Notes: generated by a model from the letters alone, not told the origin. A stretch of DNA of 64,000 bases from Topomyia yanbarensis (GCF_030247195.1 NC_080671.1:201728897-201792896); one strand, 5' to 3'; counted from the stretch's first letter, positions 11,642-22,870 are shown. Made by a program: numbers and translations.

Positions 11642-12902
11642 CAGTCTATTTTCAACCATCAAAGGCATCGGTCACAATACCCAGTGTGCTCCTGCTTCTG
11701 TCCGAGCCAATGCAAAGCGAACGAAAAAAACATTTACTTGTGTGCATTGTCCGAACAACACAGGATACCGTTATTTTTATTCTCGTGTGATCTACCAAGA
11801 TGACTAAGTCTCATCAACAAAACGTGATTATTCGGCCTAACACAGTGGCCATTGACTTCAGGTCTTTTCGCATAAGGCCAAGTATTTCTGATGTGGAACA
11901 TCTGCTGATGGTGAAAATGCAGCTTCGGTTTTCGAAAGTCACCTGCATACAGCTTGAGCACGTCAGGCATGCGGTGCTGATAACCTTCAACAAATTCGCC
12001 CAGGCGAAAAGATTCATTTCGCAGAACAACTTAAAACACTTACTTATTTGTGACAACGCTGAAATCAAGATCCCTGTAAACATGGATAATGGGAATATTG
12101 AAGTGAAATTACATGATTTATCTCCACTTACTTGCAAAGTGGCAATTAAAAGATTCATGTCGCATTATGGAGCAGTGGAATCTATTACGGAGGACACGTG
12201 GAGAAACTACTTCCCACGTATTTCAAATGGCGTCTTTGTGGTGAGAATGCGGGTAGACCAACCCATTCCCTCCTAGCTTACCCTGCAGTACAACACAGAA
12301 GGGGGTGATACCATTACACAGCGAACTCTTTGTACATATCAGGGACAAACTAATACGTGCCAATTCTGTGAACGAACGGCGCACTACGGACAACCCTGCC
12401 CAGAAACTGCTAAGGAAAGCTCAGTTGCAGAAAAAAATGCCAACACCCAAGCCCCAATATCTTTACCTGAACCACAATCAGTTGCCAAATATGTGGCTGC
12501 AGTTAAGGCAATAATGACAACTGCAAAAGCTTCAAACTAAACAACTAATACCACCAGTGAAGAAGCTACCACCAAGGATGGAGTGTTCACATTCGGGACC
12601 CGCAAGGGCAAGAAGCCAGAAAGAAGATCTGATCGCGAGTATCACGGCAGTAATCATGATGATGATACCGACGTAAGCAACAACGAGACAACCATGGGTA
12701 ACCGCGAAGTTGGCGAAAGAAGGAACATCTTCCCGACGCGAAAAAAGATCTCCGCTCACAATAGCAAGTTGCGCGCACGGGATCTTACAGGCTCAAAATA
12801 AAATTTGTTATTTTTATTTTTTACTTCTTGTAAATATATAAAAGACCCATGGCTCCTCTAAGCTAACGCATTGAGCCGTGCCAAATAAATAATTTAAAAA
12901 AA
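11642..12902 (+). mobile_element. ORF1-only LINE derivative with poly(A) tail and target duplication
   Basis: The 11-bp direct repeat AAGTCGAGAGT lies at 11631-11641 and 12903-12913. The element starts CAGTCTATTTTCAACC, carries one gag-like reading frame, then a short 3' region ending AATAAATAATTT plus an A-run directly before the right repeat. There is no endonuclease, reverse transcriptase or RNase H sequence. The ends are those of a complete retrotransposition event, so the ORF2 region was already missing from the source copy. Confidence 0.75.
11800..12801 (+). pseudogene. LINE ORF1 gag-like RNA-binding protein, two in-frame stops
   Basis: ORF1 proteins of mosquito LINEs coat element RNA and act as nucleic-acid chaperones. 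One frame runs from ATG at 11800 to the stop at 12799-12801, about 333 codons. It is broken by TAG at 12274-12276 and TAA at 12538-12540. The N-terminal part has the family-like run KLHDLSPLTCK and WRNYFPRISNGVFVVRMR. After the first stop, CQFCERTAHYGQPC is a CCHC zinc knuckle (C-x2-C-x4-H-x4-C). The C-terminus is basic and acidic low complexity (TRKGKKPERRSDREY, DDDTD). Absence of frameshifts points to fairly recent decay. ORF2 is missing. The clade is probably LOA/Loner-like, which is uncertain. Confidence 0.75.
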
Positions 12903-12913
12903 AAGTCGAGAGT

Positions 12914-13020
12914 TCTAGGCAAATCAGTCTAAGTTCTTTCCTTCTAAAAGATTTGCAACGGGTAATCGATCCTCACATCAGGAACGTTAGAGTTAGTTAG
13001 ATAGGAACGATGGAGCAACG
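12914..13020 (+). pseudogene. LINE ORF2 fragment upstream of RNase H, interrupted
   Basis: The last bases (about 13003-13020) read as a GAT GGA ACG ATG GAG CAA frame with one extra base: an RNase H DG start followed by MEQR. The frame resumes at 14763 as AGTGV once the tandem element pair is ignored. The sequence before it is open but unrecognised. Confidence 0.4.
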
Positions 13021-13886
13021 CACAGTGGCGGGTCTTCAAACAAAAGTCGGACAAAACCTCGAATGTTACCTAATTTGGCTGAAATTCTCAATTTAAGCTA
13101 ATTTTGAGGTGCTGAGCTCATTTTTGATGTCAAAAGTCGTAAAATATTAAATGCCTTTTTCCATACAGTGTCATTGAACCTTTCTTATAACTATGATCCC
13201 GTTTTCATGATAGATTTTCCGTTACTGTTCACCATTGTCAGCAATACCATAAAAAATGAAGATCATTACTTTAAATCCATTGTATAACGCGTTGGTTTAC
13301 TGTAGATTGTCTAAATATTTTAGACAAAACACCATGCGCCTCCATATCAGCAACAAAGCTTCAAAATCTCCTTAAACCTTTTTGCGCACCTAGGCGCAGA
13401 ACGAGATCATGATATTCGAAAAGTAGAGGTTGTTTCCCCTAGAATGTATACTATGTGACCGTTCCGAAATGATTCCGAAATTTGTACAGAATACATTAGT
13501 GAAGAAAGTATTTTTGATCTGGCCACCTCAAAAATATTTAAACGAAAAAGTCATAGTTCCAAGCAAATTTACCAAATGTATTTTATTCACTATCCAAGTT
13601 CTTTCGTTCCTCTATACAATGAAACAAGTTTTGCTAAAATCGGACCAAAATCAAAAGAGCAACATGCATTTGAAGTGAACAGATCAATGGTGGTTTCGGA
13701 AATGAAAATCATTAAAAAGTCCGGACTTTGCTACCTTTAAACTCATGTTAAAAATCGTGTTCTTATCCAATGATCATAAAATTTTGAATATACGTCATTC
13801 AATACATGAGAAATTAAGGAAAAATATAAAATATCAATATTTCAAATATAAATTTTTGAGGTTTTGGCCAGCCTCCAGCCACTGTG
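13021..13886. mobile_element. Transib-type MITE, copy 1 (866 bp)
   Basis: Left end is CACAGTG, then 12 nt, ACAAAAGTC, GG and ACAAAACCT, so a nonamer-like block lies at both 12 and 23 nt spacing. The right end, inverted, is CACAGTG, 12 nt, then CCAAAACCT. No transposase is encoded. The plus ORFs at 13430-13678 and 13745-13972 have no domains and the second runs into copy 2, so I treat both as chance. Confidence 0.8.
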
Positions 13887-13891
13887 CAACG

Positions 13892-14757
13892 CACAGTGGC
13901 GGGTCTTCAAACAAAAGTCGGACAAAACCTCAAATGTTACCTAAATTGGCTGAAAATCACAATTTAAGCTAATTTTGAGGTGCTGAGCTCATTTTTGATG
14001 TCAAAAGTCGTAAGATATTAAATGCATTTTTCCATACAGTGTCATTGAACCTTTCTTATAACTATGATCCTGTTTTCATGATAGATTTTTCGTTACTGTT
14101 CACCAATGTCAGCAATATCATAAAAAATGAAGAACACTACTTTAAATCCATTGTATAACGTGTTGGTTTACTGTAGATTGCTCAACTATTTTACACAAAA
14201 CACCATGCGCCTCCATATCAGCAACAAAGCTTCAAAATCTCCTTAAAATTTTTTGCGCACCTAGGCGCAGAACGAGACCATGATATTCGAAAAGTAGAGG
14301 TTATTTCCCATAGAATGTATACTATGTGACCGTTCCGAAATGATTCCGAAATTTGTACAGAATACATTAGTGAAAAAAGTATTTTTTATCTGACCACCTC
14401 AAACATATTTAAACTAAAAAGTCATAGTTCTAAGCAAATTTACCAAATGTATTTTATTCACTAACGAAGTTCTTTCGTTCCTCTACACAATGAAACTAGT
14501 TGTGCTAAAATTGGACCAAAATCAAAAGAGCAACATGCATTTGAAGTGAACAGAGCAATGGTGGTTTCGGAAATGCAAATCATTAAAAAGTCCGGACTTT
14601 GCTACGTTTAAACTCATGTCAAAAATCATGTTCTTATCCAATGATCATAAAATTTTGAATATACATCATTCAATACATGAGAAATTTAGGCAAAATATAA
14701 AATATCAATATTTCAAAAATAAATTTTTGAGGTTTTGGCCAGCCTCCAGCCACTGTG
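13892..14757. mobile_element. Transib-type MITE, copy 2 (866 bp)
   Basis: Same length and same ends as copy 1, with scattered substitutions throughout (for example near 13940, 14185 and 14463). The divergence shows the two copies are not an assembly duplicate. Confidence 0.8.
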
Positions 14758-14762
14758 CAACG

Positions 14763-15250
14763 TGCTGGTACTGGTGTCTGCTATAGAGAAATGAGGTGGG
14801 TACATTCTCTCTCATTCGATAGATACTGTACTGTATTTCAAGTAGAAATCATCGCGATTATGTACGGTGTACAGTCGACTTGTCAACAGAACTTTCTGGT
14901 AAAGTTATAAACTTCTTCTCCGAAAGTAAGGCTGCAATAAAGGCTCTTAGCTCGAATAAATCATGGTTCAAGTTAATTATTGCATACCGTATATTCCGCT
15001 ATTACTGGTAATAAATGGGCCGACCAATTGACCACAGCTGGTGCCGAGACTTTGTTGGTCCTGAGCCTGCTTTGCCAATTTCAACAAGATGGATAAAAGA
15101 AAAGATAAGTGCTTCAACCGAGTACTGCAACTATTGGCGTAATCTACAAACTTGTCGTCAAACAAAATCTTTTTTGGCAAAACCGTTCCCAGTGATTTCA
15201 AAAATCTTTTACTCTTTTCGAAACAACACAGTGGTATGCTGATCAGGGCC
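14763..15250 (+). pseudogene. LINE ORF2 C-terminus: RNase H and tail domain remnant
   Basis: RNase H removes RNA from the RNA-DNA hybrid made during retrotransposition. Frames here read AGTGVCYREMRW, then VEIIAIMYGVQ (the strand with the conserved Glu), then FFSESKAAIKALSS, where S-E-S replaces the usual S-D-S at the catalytic Asp. After frameshifts, ITGNKWADQLTTAGA matches the GNxxAD motif. The ORF at 15015-15242 has FVGPEPALPIS, YWRNLQTCRQTK and FLAKP, the conserved tail after RNase H in LOA/I-group LINEs. Frameshifted and truncated; the reverse transcriptase part is absent. It served as target for the tandem Transib-type pair. Confidence 0.7.
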
Positions 15251-15755
15251 ACTGTATTCGCTATTTCGCATCAGCTTGTAAGATTCGAACCATTACAAGA
15301 CTGTCATACACGTTCACCCTGGCATCTGGCCATTGGGCCGAAGGCCAGTGGACTGAAGGTCATTCGGTCGAATAGACGTTAGGCTGAATTGATCCTGATC
15401 CTGATCCTGAAAAAATTTTCTGGAGGGGTCTGAAATTTCGATTTCAAAATTAACGTTGTTAAATTCGCAATACGTAAATAACGTTATTTAAAAAATATCA
15501 GTTTTGTTGAACAAATTTGGTTTGGAATGATTTTGAGTTTGAAATTAATATAAAATTGAAACTAATTTAAAATTTCTTAACAAGTAAAAAAATCTCGGGG
15601 AGAGGTCCGGACCCCAAGACCCTCCCCCTGGATCCGCTACTGCCTGCGAAGCTTTCGGGACTTAATTATTTGAATTAAAATTTCACATCTCGATCATTGT
15701 ATAAATGTTTTCAAACTACTCTATTTGGTTCTCCGTCGGTTCAATCGACTATGTA
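15251..15755. other. unassigned DNA with short symmetric motifs
   Basis: Contains GGCCATTGGGCCGAAGGCC near 15328 and a GATCCT repeat (ATCCTGATCCTGATCCTG, near 15390). No gene is visible. Confidence 0.35.
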
Positions 15756-15757
15756 TC

Positions 15758-15840
15758 CTTCGGCCTAGTGACCATTCGGTCTAATGACCATTCGGCCTAA
15801 TGACCATTTGATCAAATGACCGTTCGTCCTAATGACATTG
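15758..15840. repeat. 16-bp minisatellite, about 5 units
   Basis: Tandem degenerate units of GACCATTCGGCCTAAT. A related piece occurs at about 15355-15385 (GGTCATTCGGTCGAATAGACG). Confidence 0.75.
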
Positions 15841-16560
15841 AACTAATTCCACCCACCATTTAAATACACTGAAAATAATCCACATGTCAATGTTAAGTGA
15901 AATATCACATAAGTCACAAAAATACTTTTTCACTATAGTTTATCAGGCAAAGATAAAATCATCGATCTACGAATGAATATTAAATGAAGCGCACGTTATT
16001 TCCATTGCTGTTGTCCCATCTTCCTTACGTGAAAATCATGTATGCATTTGAATTCATTTTGACAGTCCAGTTTCTTGTTCATTCTGTAATGGATGAAAGC
16101 TAAGATGGCGTCTGTTGGAAACAAAGTGCAAGAGCTGCTTTCAGATTAAGGAATTACGCGACACTTATTTGGAAGTATTTAATGAAAAAAACGAATTAAT
16201 GTGAACTTTAATATTTTTATATTTTTTCTCTTTAAAACAGAAAAAAGTCGATTTAGCATCACGCCGGATCAACTTCGCAAGTGTTTGGAAAGAACAAAAG
16301 TTCCTTCGAAATATTCGGTGCTACATGAAATAATTTCATCTTGGTGAACACGAAACTTAAGTAAATCCAAATTTTGTGAGAAAAACGAAGATGAAAAGCA
16401 AAGCTGAATAAATTATAATGTAAACCATACAGAAATGTAAATCTAAATTCATCAATAAAAACTAACCGTTAAAAAAAAAGTTTATGAGTGAAAACAAAGG
16501 ATTGTTTAACGATTTCGCTTCGATTTTCTGCAGTTAGTTTGCTTTATGTTGTTGAAATCG
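15841..16560. other. unassigned DNA
   Basis: A strong-context ATG (AAGATGGCG, 16105) opens only 14 codons. A pyrimidine tract plus AAAACAG near 16240 resembles a splice acceptor. I cannot join these into a gene. Confidence 0.25.
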
Positions 16561-16563
16561 TGA

Positions 16564-16794
16564 TACCGCCTACAACTTACCGGCGATGCTAATATTTCTG
16601 CTCCGGTTGCATTAATCGAGAGCAATAAAGTCAAGCTACAAATGTCTCATGTTCCATCTATCGACAGTACAATCGAAAGCGATCCGGAAAATCGACTAGA
16701 CTCAATTTTAACGGATGACGACAATCCGGGCTGTGTAATACCATTGCCTGCTTGTGTGTATGAACCAGCATCTGCTAAAATCCAATCCATTTAA
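16564..16794 (+). CDS. unassigned open frame, possible exon (76 codons plus stop)
   Basis: An open frame from just after TGA (16561-16563) to TAA (16792-16794). The only internal Met is at about codon 27 (MSHVPSIDSTIESD). Composition is protein-like: polar and acidic (SDPENRLD, LTDDDNPG) then PLPACVYEPA, unlike the AT-driven frames nearby. No domain is recognised, and I see no clear splice sites. It could be an exon, an element fragment or chance. Confidence 0.2.
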   Translation, partial: YRLQLTGDANISAPVALIESNKVKLQMSHVPSIDSTIESDPENRLDSILTDDDNPGCVIPLPACVYEPASAKIQSI

Positions 16795-18300
16795 ACACCT
16801 ACATCACATACCTTAGGTAATAAAATGCAATATTCACTATTTTGAGCAGTAGTAGTACAACAATTAACTCAATTCGCACCTCTCTTTCGTTAAATACGTT
16901 TGGTTTTGAGCTATCTACTCTACTCAACCACTTTGGTCTTACTATTGACACTTGTCAAAATATTAAGCTGCCAAAAATATGTTTTGTACGCGGTTAACAA
17001 ATTTATTAGTTTGAAAATTAAGTGTACTCCAAGTATTACGAATTTCTATAAAACTTATAAAACTTGAATTGCGAAGTAATTTTTGCTAACTGTGAAAAAT
17101 TTAGTTGTCATCGTTTTTCAATTGTGAATTTTTAGATGTGTTGGATCATTTGTGGTTGTCCCGATTAAATAATAGAACCTGCAATTACAAATCCGGTTTC
17201 ATCGTAACACGATTCGCTTCGAGGCACGACGTCAAGCGAAAGGTGCGTTCCGCTCATCAAATCGAGTTGCAGAGAATGAAAGCGACGTGTAGCCCATTAC
17301 ACTTCCGTTTTTGGCAGTACACAGAATATATAAATGATCTTCGCATACTTCATACTGGATACCGGTGACTCGTTTCATGTACCTTTTCCAAGTATTTAAA
17401 ATAACATTGCAATATGGCCTGCAATACAGGCAATAACACAACAATAAAAATTTTCAGAGATGTGTATGATATGAATTTATATAATACCCAGCTAACATTT
17501 TTCTCGCCTTTTGATATCTCCGTCATCTATGAAAACTATTTCGGTTCCGAGCGTTTTCCTTAAGTAGATGGTAGGACTATTATAAAATAACGACGTTTGT
17601 AAGGACGTGGCCAGGTATGTGGAGATGACCGAGTCTACGTCATTGTAGATTGTGGCGAAGTCTTATATGGTAATCGATATGCTCAATTCTGCAACTCCAT
17701 CTACGATTTGTGCAGGTGTTCGTGTTATGCTATGCTAGCTTGTACAACTTGTACTGCAACTAGGGTTGTCTATTCTTATTTAGCTGAGCTATCTTCTGCT
17801 TACTGCCACCTGTGAAGTGTTATCAAATAGGATCAAGTAAAGATTTATTTGCTTGGAACCAGGCCCGTGAGCAGAAAATTCTCAAGCGGGGGAGGGAGTT
17901 TGATTTTTTAACGTTTATTTGAAAAGAAACGTACAGAAACCCTTAAACTTTGAAGATTTTTTCAGAGGCTTGGATCTAGTCTTGTGAACCAAACGACTCA
18001 GCTCAACAAATTGGGTATATGTTTGTTATCGAGAAGGAGTCATCAAAAGACACCGCTCCATAGTGATCGGAGACCCCAAAAACGTGAACTTAATTCACTA
18101 GAGGCCAAACGATCGAATATATTCACAGGGTATCTTTAGACGAATTGTTCGTAAGAATATTCCCCACAACCTGATAAAAATTAAAATTAGGCATGGCTCA
18201 TTACGATCGAACTAAAAAAACTTTTTATGCTAACGAGGTAGAAAGTTGATGTCTTCGACAAAGTTTTTGAAATGCTCGTAATGAAGAATTTTGTTAAACA
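16795..18300. other. unassigned DNA
   Basis: Short overlapping frames at 17105-17368 (+) and 17232-17444 (-) have no recognisable domains. No repeat borders are evident to me. Confidence 0.35.
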
Positions 18301-18338
18301 ACTTGAACTTGTAGGACTTAAAGTTATCGATTTATAAA

Positions 18339-18970
18339 GCGTTTTCTATGGCAACACCCTAAAATTTAGATTTTTTAATATAATTTTTTCCATTGTGTTT
18401 TTTACGTGCAAACGATGTTCCAAACAAATGTGGAGGCATTAAAACCACATAATATTGTTGAAGACTGTAAGTAAAAATACTCACTAGTTTCAAAGTTATT
18501 GAAGATTTTAACATTTGTTACCATTAATTACAATAAAGTAAAATAATATTACAAAGTGAGCTTACCCTATTCATAGGCTTCTAGAGTGCCTTCTTACCTT
18601 TATTATGCGTAGTCTGGACATTGAATATAGTGCCTGCTCGGCCTTTTGCTCTGCACCTTTCACTCTTAATACGCTGTTGAAGTTGTTGTACAAAAAATTA
18701 AAAATTCCTCAATATCTTTAAAACGAATGAGTATTTTTGCAGAGGTATGCGTCGCGCCGACGATTAACAGGTAAAATTTTTACATGCAGTCTTCAACAAT
18801 ATTTTTACATCTAGTCTTCATCAATGATGCAATTTTTACATGCAGTCTTCAACAATATTATGTGGTTTTAATACCTCAATATTTGTCTGGAACATCGTTT
18901 GCACTAAAAGCCACAGTAAAAAAGTTATATCTAAAAACTAGATTTAAGGGGGTTGCCTTAGAAAACGCCA
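18339..18970. repeat. inverted-repeat element, arms about 150-180 bp
   Basis: The left arm starts GCGTTTTCTATGGCAAC (18339) and runs to GAAGACTGTAAGTAAAAAT. The right arm (about 18782-18970) is its complement, ending GTTGCCTTAGAAAACGCC. The right side also has three short direct copies of ACATxxAGTCTTCA. Possibly a MITE; no target duplication is seen. Confidence 0.65.
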
Positions 18971-19019
18971 TTTACGGGGACGCAACATCTTTCATTTGAG
19001 ACTAAGTTTGGTTGATTCG

Positions 19020-20020
19020 GTCTAGCCATCTCCGAGAAACCGATGTGATTGTTATTCTGAATTTGGATACTTCTGCCGGGGCTTCCCGAACCGATGATGG
19101 TGGCCAATGTGACCAAAAAGACTTTGAATGGCTGTGTGTTACCTAGTACTACAAATCGAAGCAGTTGTGGTCACATTTTGGAAAAATTTTCACCATTATA
19201 CATTCATTGCAGAATTTATTAAAATCGACATTTTCTACGTGATCGTACTCATCATCCTGTAATTCCGGAACCGGAAGTCGGATCCATTAGAAATTCAATT
19301 GCAGCCTATGGGTACGTTGCACATTTCATTTGGGACTAAGTTTGTGAAAATCGGTTTTGCCATTTCTGAGAAAAGTGAGTGAGATTGTGTTCGCGTACAC
19401 AGACAGACGCACATACACACAGACATTTGCCGAAAGCGATGAGCTGAATCGAATGGTATATGTCACTCGGCCCTCCGGGCCTCCGTTAAAAGGTCGGTTT
19501 TCAGAGCAATTGCAATACCTTTCTATTGAGAAAGGCAAAAAGTGCTAAATCGGCAAAGTCCCAGAATGTCGATCTTTATAAAAAAAAATTACGAGATAAC
19601 ATAAAATCTCGACGTTTCATGTATTTTAAAGATGTTTGGCATCAAAAATACGAATTCAATTTCTGAAATTTCATGGGGTCCCCTCCCTGAAAAAAAATGT
19701 TGAGCTCCGGCTTTTATGGGAATTTCATATGTGACCGGACTTCAGTCTATATTTCCGGAACCATATAAGCGATCCATACGAAATTTTATAGACATCTGTG
19801 GGGATAATATAGCTATCATTTAGGGCTAAGTTTGTGAAAATCGGCCCAACCATTTCCGGGAAACTGATGTGAGTTCGTTAATTTTGAAAGATGGCGGTTT
19901 TTCCAGGGCACTTCCGGAATCGTCTATGGTGGTCAATGTAGTCAACGAAAGTTTGGTTGGCCGTCGGTGACCTAGAACTGCAAATTTAAGTTGTTTGAGA
20001 GACATGTTAGCTAAATTTTT
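19020..20020 (-). repeat. repeat family X, inverted segment
   Basis: Reverse complement of the 20731-21202 segment of the neighbouring X copy, joined to the start of the next unit. Landmarks: CGGAACCGGAAGTCGGATCC, CCCTCCGGGCCTCCGTTAAA, GACTAAGTTTGTGAAAATCGG. The ORF at 19357-19548 lies within the repeat. Confidence 0.75.
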
Positions 20021-20139
20021 ACCTTTTTGCCTTTCTCAATAGAAAGGTATTGCAATTGCTCTGAAAACCGACTTTTTAACGGAGGCCCGGAGGGCCGAGT
20101 GACATATACCATTCGATTCAGTTCGTCGAGTTCGGCAAA

Positions 20140-20200
20140 TGTCTGTGTGTGTATGTATGTGTGTATGTATATATGTGTGTGTGTATGTGTGTGTATGTGA
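20140..20200 (+). repeat. (TGTATG)n microsatellite inside repeat family X
   Basis: GT-rich TGTGTATG units in the first X unit. Confidence 0.9.
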
Positions 20201-21319
20201 CCAAAAATGTCACTCATTTTTCTCAGAGATGGATGAACCGATTTTGACAAACTTAGTCTCAAATGAAAGGTGCAACGTTCCCATAGGCTGCTATTGAATT
20301 TTTAATGGATCCGACTTCCGGTTCCGGAATTACAGGGTGATAAGTACGAACACGCAGAAAATGTCGATTTTAATAAATTCTGCAATGAATGTATAAAGGT
20401 GAAAATTTTTCCAAAATATGACCACAACTGCTTCGATTTGTAGTATTAGGTCACTAACATCCATTCAAAGTCTATTTGGCCACATTGGCCACCATCCTCG
20501 GTTCCGGAAGCCCCGGCGGAAGTATCTAAATTCAGAATAACAGTCACATCGGTTTCTCGGAGATGGCTAGACCGATTCGACTAAACTTGGCCTCAAATGA
20601 AAGGTATTGCGTCCCCGTAAATGGCTATTTAATTTCATCCCGATCCGACTTCCGGTTCCGGAGTTACAGGTTGTGGCGTGCGATCACATAGCAAATTGTG
20701 ATTCAAACCGATACTCCGATGAAAGCAAAAAAGGTAAAAATTTCGCTAAAATGTCTCTCAAACAACTTAAATTTGCTGTTCTAGGTCACGGACGGCCAAC
20801 CAAACTTAACCACCATAGACGGTTCCGGAAGTGCCCAGGAAAAGCGGCCATCTCTCAAAATTTACGAACTCACATCAGTTTCCCGGAAATGGTTGGGCCA
20901 ATTTTCACAAACTTAGTCCCAAATGATAGCTTTAATATCCCCATAGATGTCTATAAAATTTCGTACGGATCGCTTATATGGTTCCGGAAATATAGACTAA
21001 ACCGTCCGGTCACATATGAAATTCCCATATAAGCCGGAACTCAAATTTTTTTTCAAAGGGGGGACCTCATGAAATTTCAGAAATCGAATTCGTATTTTTG
21101 ATGCCAAACATCTTTAAAATGCATGAAACGTCGAGATTTTATGTTATCTCCAAAAAATTTTTTTTTATAAAAATCGACTTTTTGGGACTTTGCCGATTTC
21201 GCACCTTTTTGCCTTTCTCAATAGAAAGGTATTGCAATTGCTCTGAAAACCGACTTTTTAACGGAGGCCCGGAGGGCCGAGTGACATATACCATTCGATT
21301 CAGTTCGTCGAGTTCGGCA

Positions 21320-21417
21320 AATGTCTGTGTGTATGTATGTGTGTATGTATGTATGTGTGTATGTATGTATGTGTGTATGTATGCATGTGTGTGTGTATGT
21401 GTGTGTGTGTGTGTGAC
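21320..21417 (+). repeat. (TGTATG)n microsatellite inside repeat family X
   Basis: Same position in the second X unit but longer than the first, showing independent length change. Confidence 0.9.
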
Positions 21418-22223
21418 CAAAAATGTCACTCATTTTTCTCAGAGATGGCTGAACCGACTTTGACAAACTTAGTCTCAAATGAAAGGTGCAACGTTCCCAT
21501 AGGCTGCTATTGAATTTCTAATGGATCCGACTTCCGGTTCCGGAGTTACAGGTTGTGGCGTGCGATCACATAGCAAATTGTGATTCAAACCGATACTCCG
21601 ATGAAAGCAAAAAAGGTAAAAATTTCGCTAAAATGTCTCTCAAACAACTTAAATTTGCTGTTCTAGGTCACCGACGGCCAACCAAACTTTCGTTGACTAC
21701 ATTGACCACCACAGACGGTTCCGGAAGTGCCCGGGAAAAGCGGCCATCTTTTAAAATTTACAAACTCACATCAATTTCCCGGAAATGGTTGGGCCGATTT
21801 TCACAAACTTAGTCCCAAATGATAGCTATATTATCCCCACAGATGTCTGTAAAATTTCGCACGGATCGCTTATATGGTTCCGGAAATATAGACTAAATCG
21901 TCCGGTCACATATGAAATTCCCATATAAGCCGGAACTCAATTTTTTTTTTCAAAGGGGGGACCTCATGAAATTTCAGAAATCGAATTCGTATTTTTGATG
22001 CCAAACATCTTTAAAATGCATGAAACGTCGAGATTTTATGTTATCTCGAAAAAAAATTTTTTTATAAAAATCGACTTTTTGGGACTTTGCCGATTTTGCA
22101 CCTTTTTTCAGTTCAATATTACCGTGACTGTTTTTTCTTTTTCAAAATTTTAGAACTCGAATAATGATTTATTTTCCTGTATATAGTTGTCATGTGATGT
22201 ATAATAATAAAATGTAATATATG

Positions 22224-22400
22224 CATTTAAAAGCTTTTAATGAATATAAACAACGCACACATTCTCGTGATTCATGATGGAGAAAGGCACAATTGCACCG
22301 CTAGGTGGATTAAAATAGGTTTTTAATGAATATAAACAACTTAAATATTCTCGTGTTCATGATTGAGAAAGGCACAATTGCACCGCTAGGTGGATTAAAA
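22224..22400 (+). repeat. tandem duplication of the family X tail (unit about 85 bp)
   Basis: TTTTAATGAATATAAACAAC through GGCACAATTGCACCGCTAGG occurs twice in a row. Confidence 0.85.
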
Positions 22401-22724
22401 CAGGGTTTTAAACTGGCAATTGACTTTTTCCTGCTGTATCATATCAGGATCAGTAAGAAATTGATAACAACATTATTGTACGAATTAATGTAGCTTTTGT
22501 AAATCACGTAGTCGTCATTTATTAACAAGTCGAATTTTATTGGCATGTTGCAAAAAATTTTTTTTCTAGATTGTCATAGTGTAAAGACAATAATTGAATT
22601 AATCGTCGACATTGTAATGTTGATGTTTAACCTGCCTTATTCCATCATTCCTCATTATTGACGGAGGCACTCTTCAGCCTCAAACAATGTCTTACAACTA
22701 TGAAGGTCAGATTATATCATATTG

Positions 22725-22870
22725 GAAAGAATAGCGCAGCCGGTAAGTCCATTACACTGTACGTAGCTCACTGGAGTTTGAACTCCGACAACCGCATATA
22801 GTATGTTAAGCCCTTTGCTACTTTCGGTCAGATTGGTCAGAAATGTTAATATCTTTTTAAGATCTATCAA
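22725..22870 (+). mobile_element. degraded tRNA-derived SINE fragment
   Basis: TGTACGTAGCTCACTGGAG and GTTTGAACTCC correspond to the box-B part of the SINE at 55290-55425 (GTACGCAGCTCACCTGGG). No clear box A or target duplication. Confidence 0.4.

Larger units (their letters stand above)
13016..14762. mobile_element. head-to-tail pair of Transib-type non-autonomous elements sharing CAACG duplications
   Basis: Order is CAACG (13016-13020), element 1, CAACG (13887-13891), element 2, CAACG (14758-14762). Five-base duplications and CACAGTG termini fit Transib. The pair interrupts a LINE RNase H reading frame that continues when CAACG is counted once. Confidence 0.8.
20021..22320 (+). repeat. repeat family X, two tandem units plus 3' tail
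   Basis: Unit 1 is 20021-21202 and unit 2 is 21203-about 22110. Both start ACCTTTTTGCCTTTCTCAAT and continue through AACGGAGGCCCGGAGGGCC and a (TGTATG)n tract. Unit 2 lacks about 290 bp present in unit 1. A tail to 22320 ends CGCTAGGTGGATTAAAA, as at 53470. ORFs here keep no domain between copies and are repeat-derived. Class is unknown to me; related copies lie at 44.7, 51 and 58.5 kb. Confidence 0.75.

Noticed and set aside
12532..12778. Minus-strand ORFs opposite the LINE ORF1
   Set aside because: Shadows of the plus-strand ORF1 frame, which carries the zinc knuckle.
13430..13972. Host gene suggested by plus ORFs of 82 and 75 codons
   Set aside because: They lie in a non-autonomous element; the second crosses the junction between the tandem copies.
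15758..15840. CRISPR-like array
   Set aside because: Units are directly tandem without unique spacers; eukaryotic minisatellite.
17105..17444. Overlapping ORFs on opposite strands
   Set aside because: No domain, no splice context; chance open frames.
20011..21812. ORFs with repeated His-Thr or Val-Cys stretches
   Set aside because: Created by (TGTATG)n tracts and family X repeats; the frame differs between copies.
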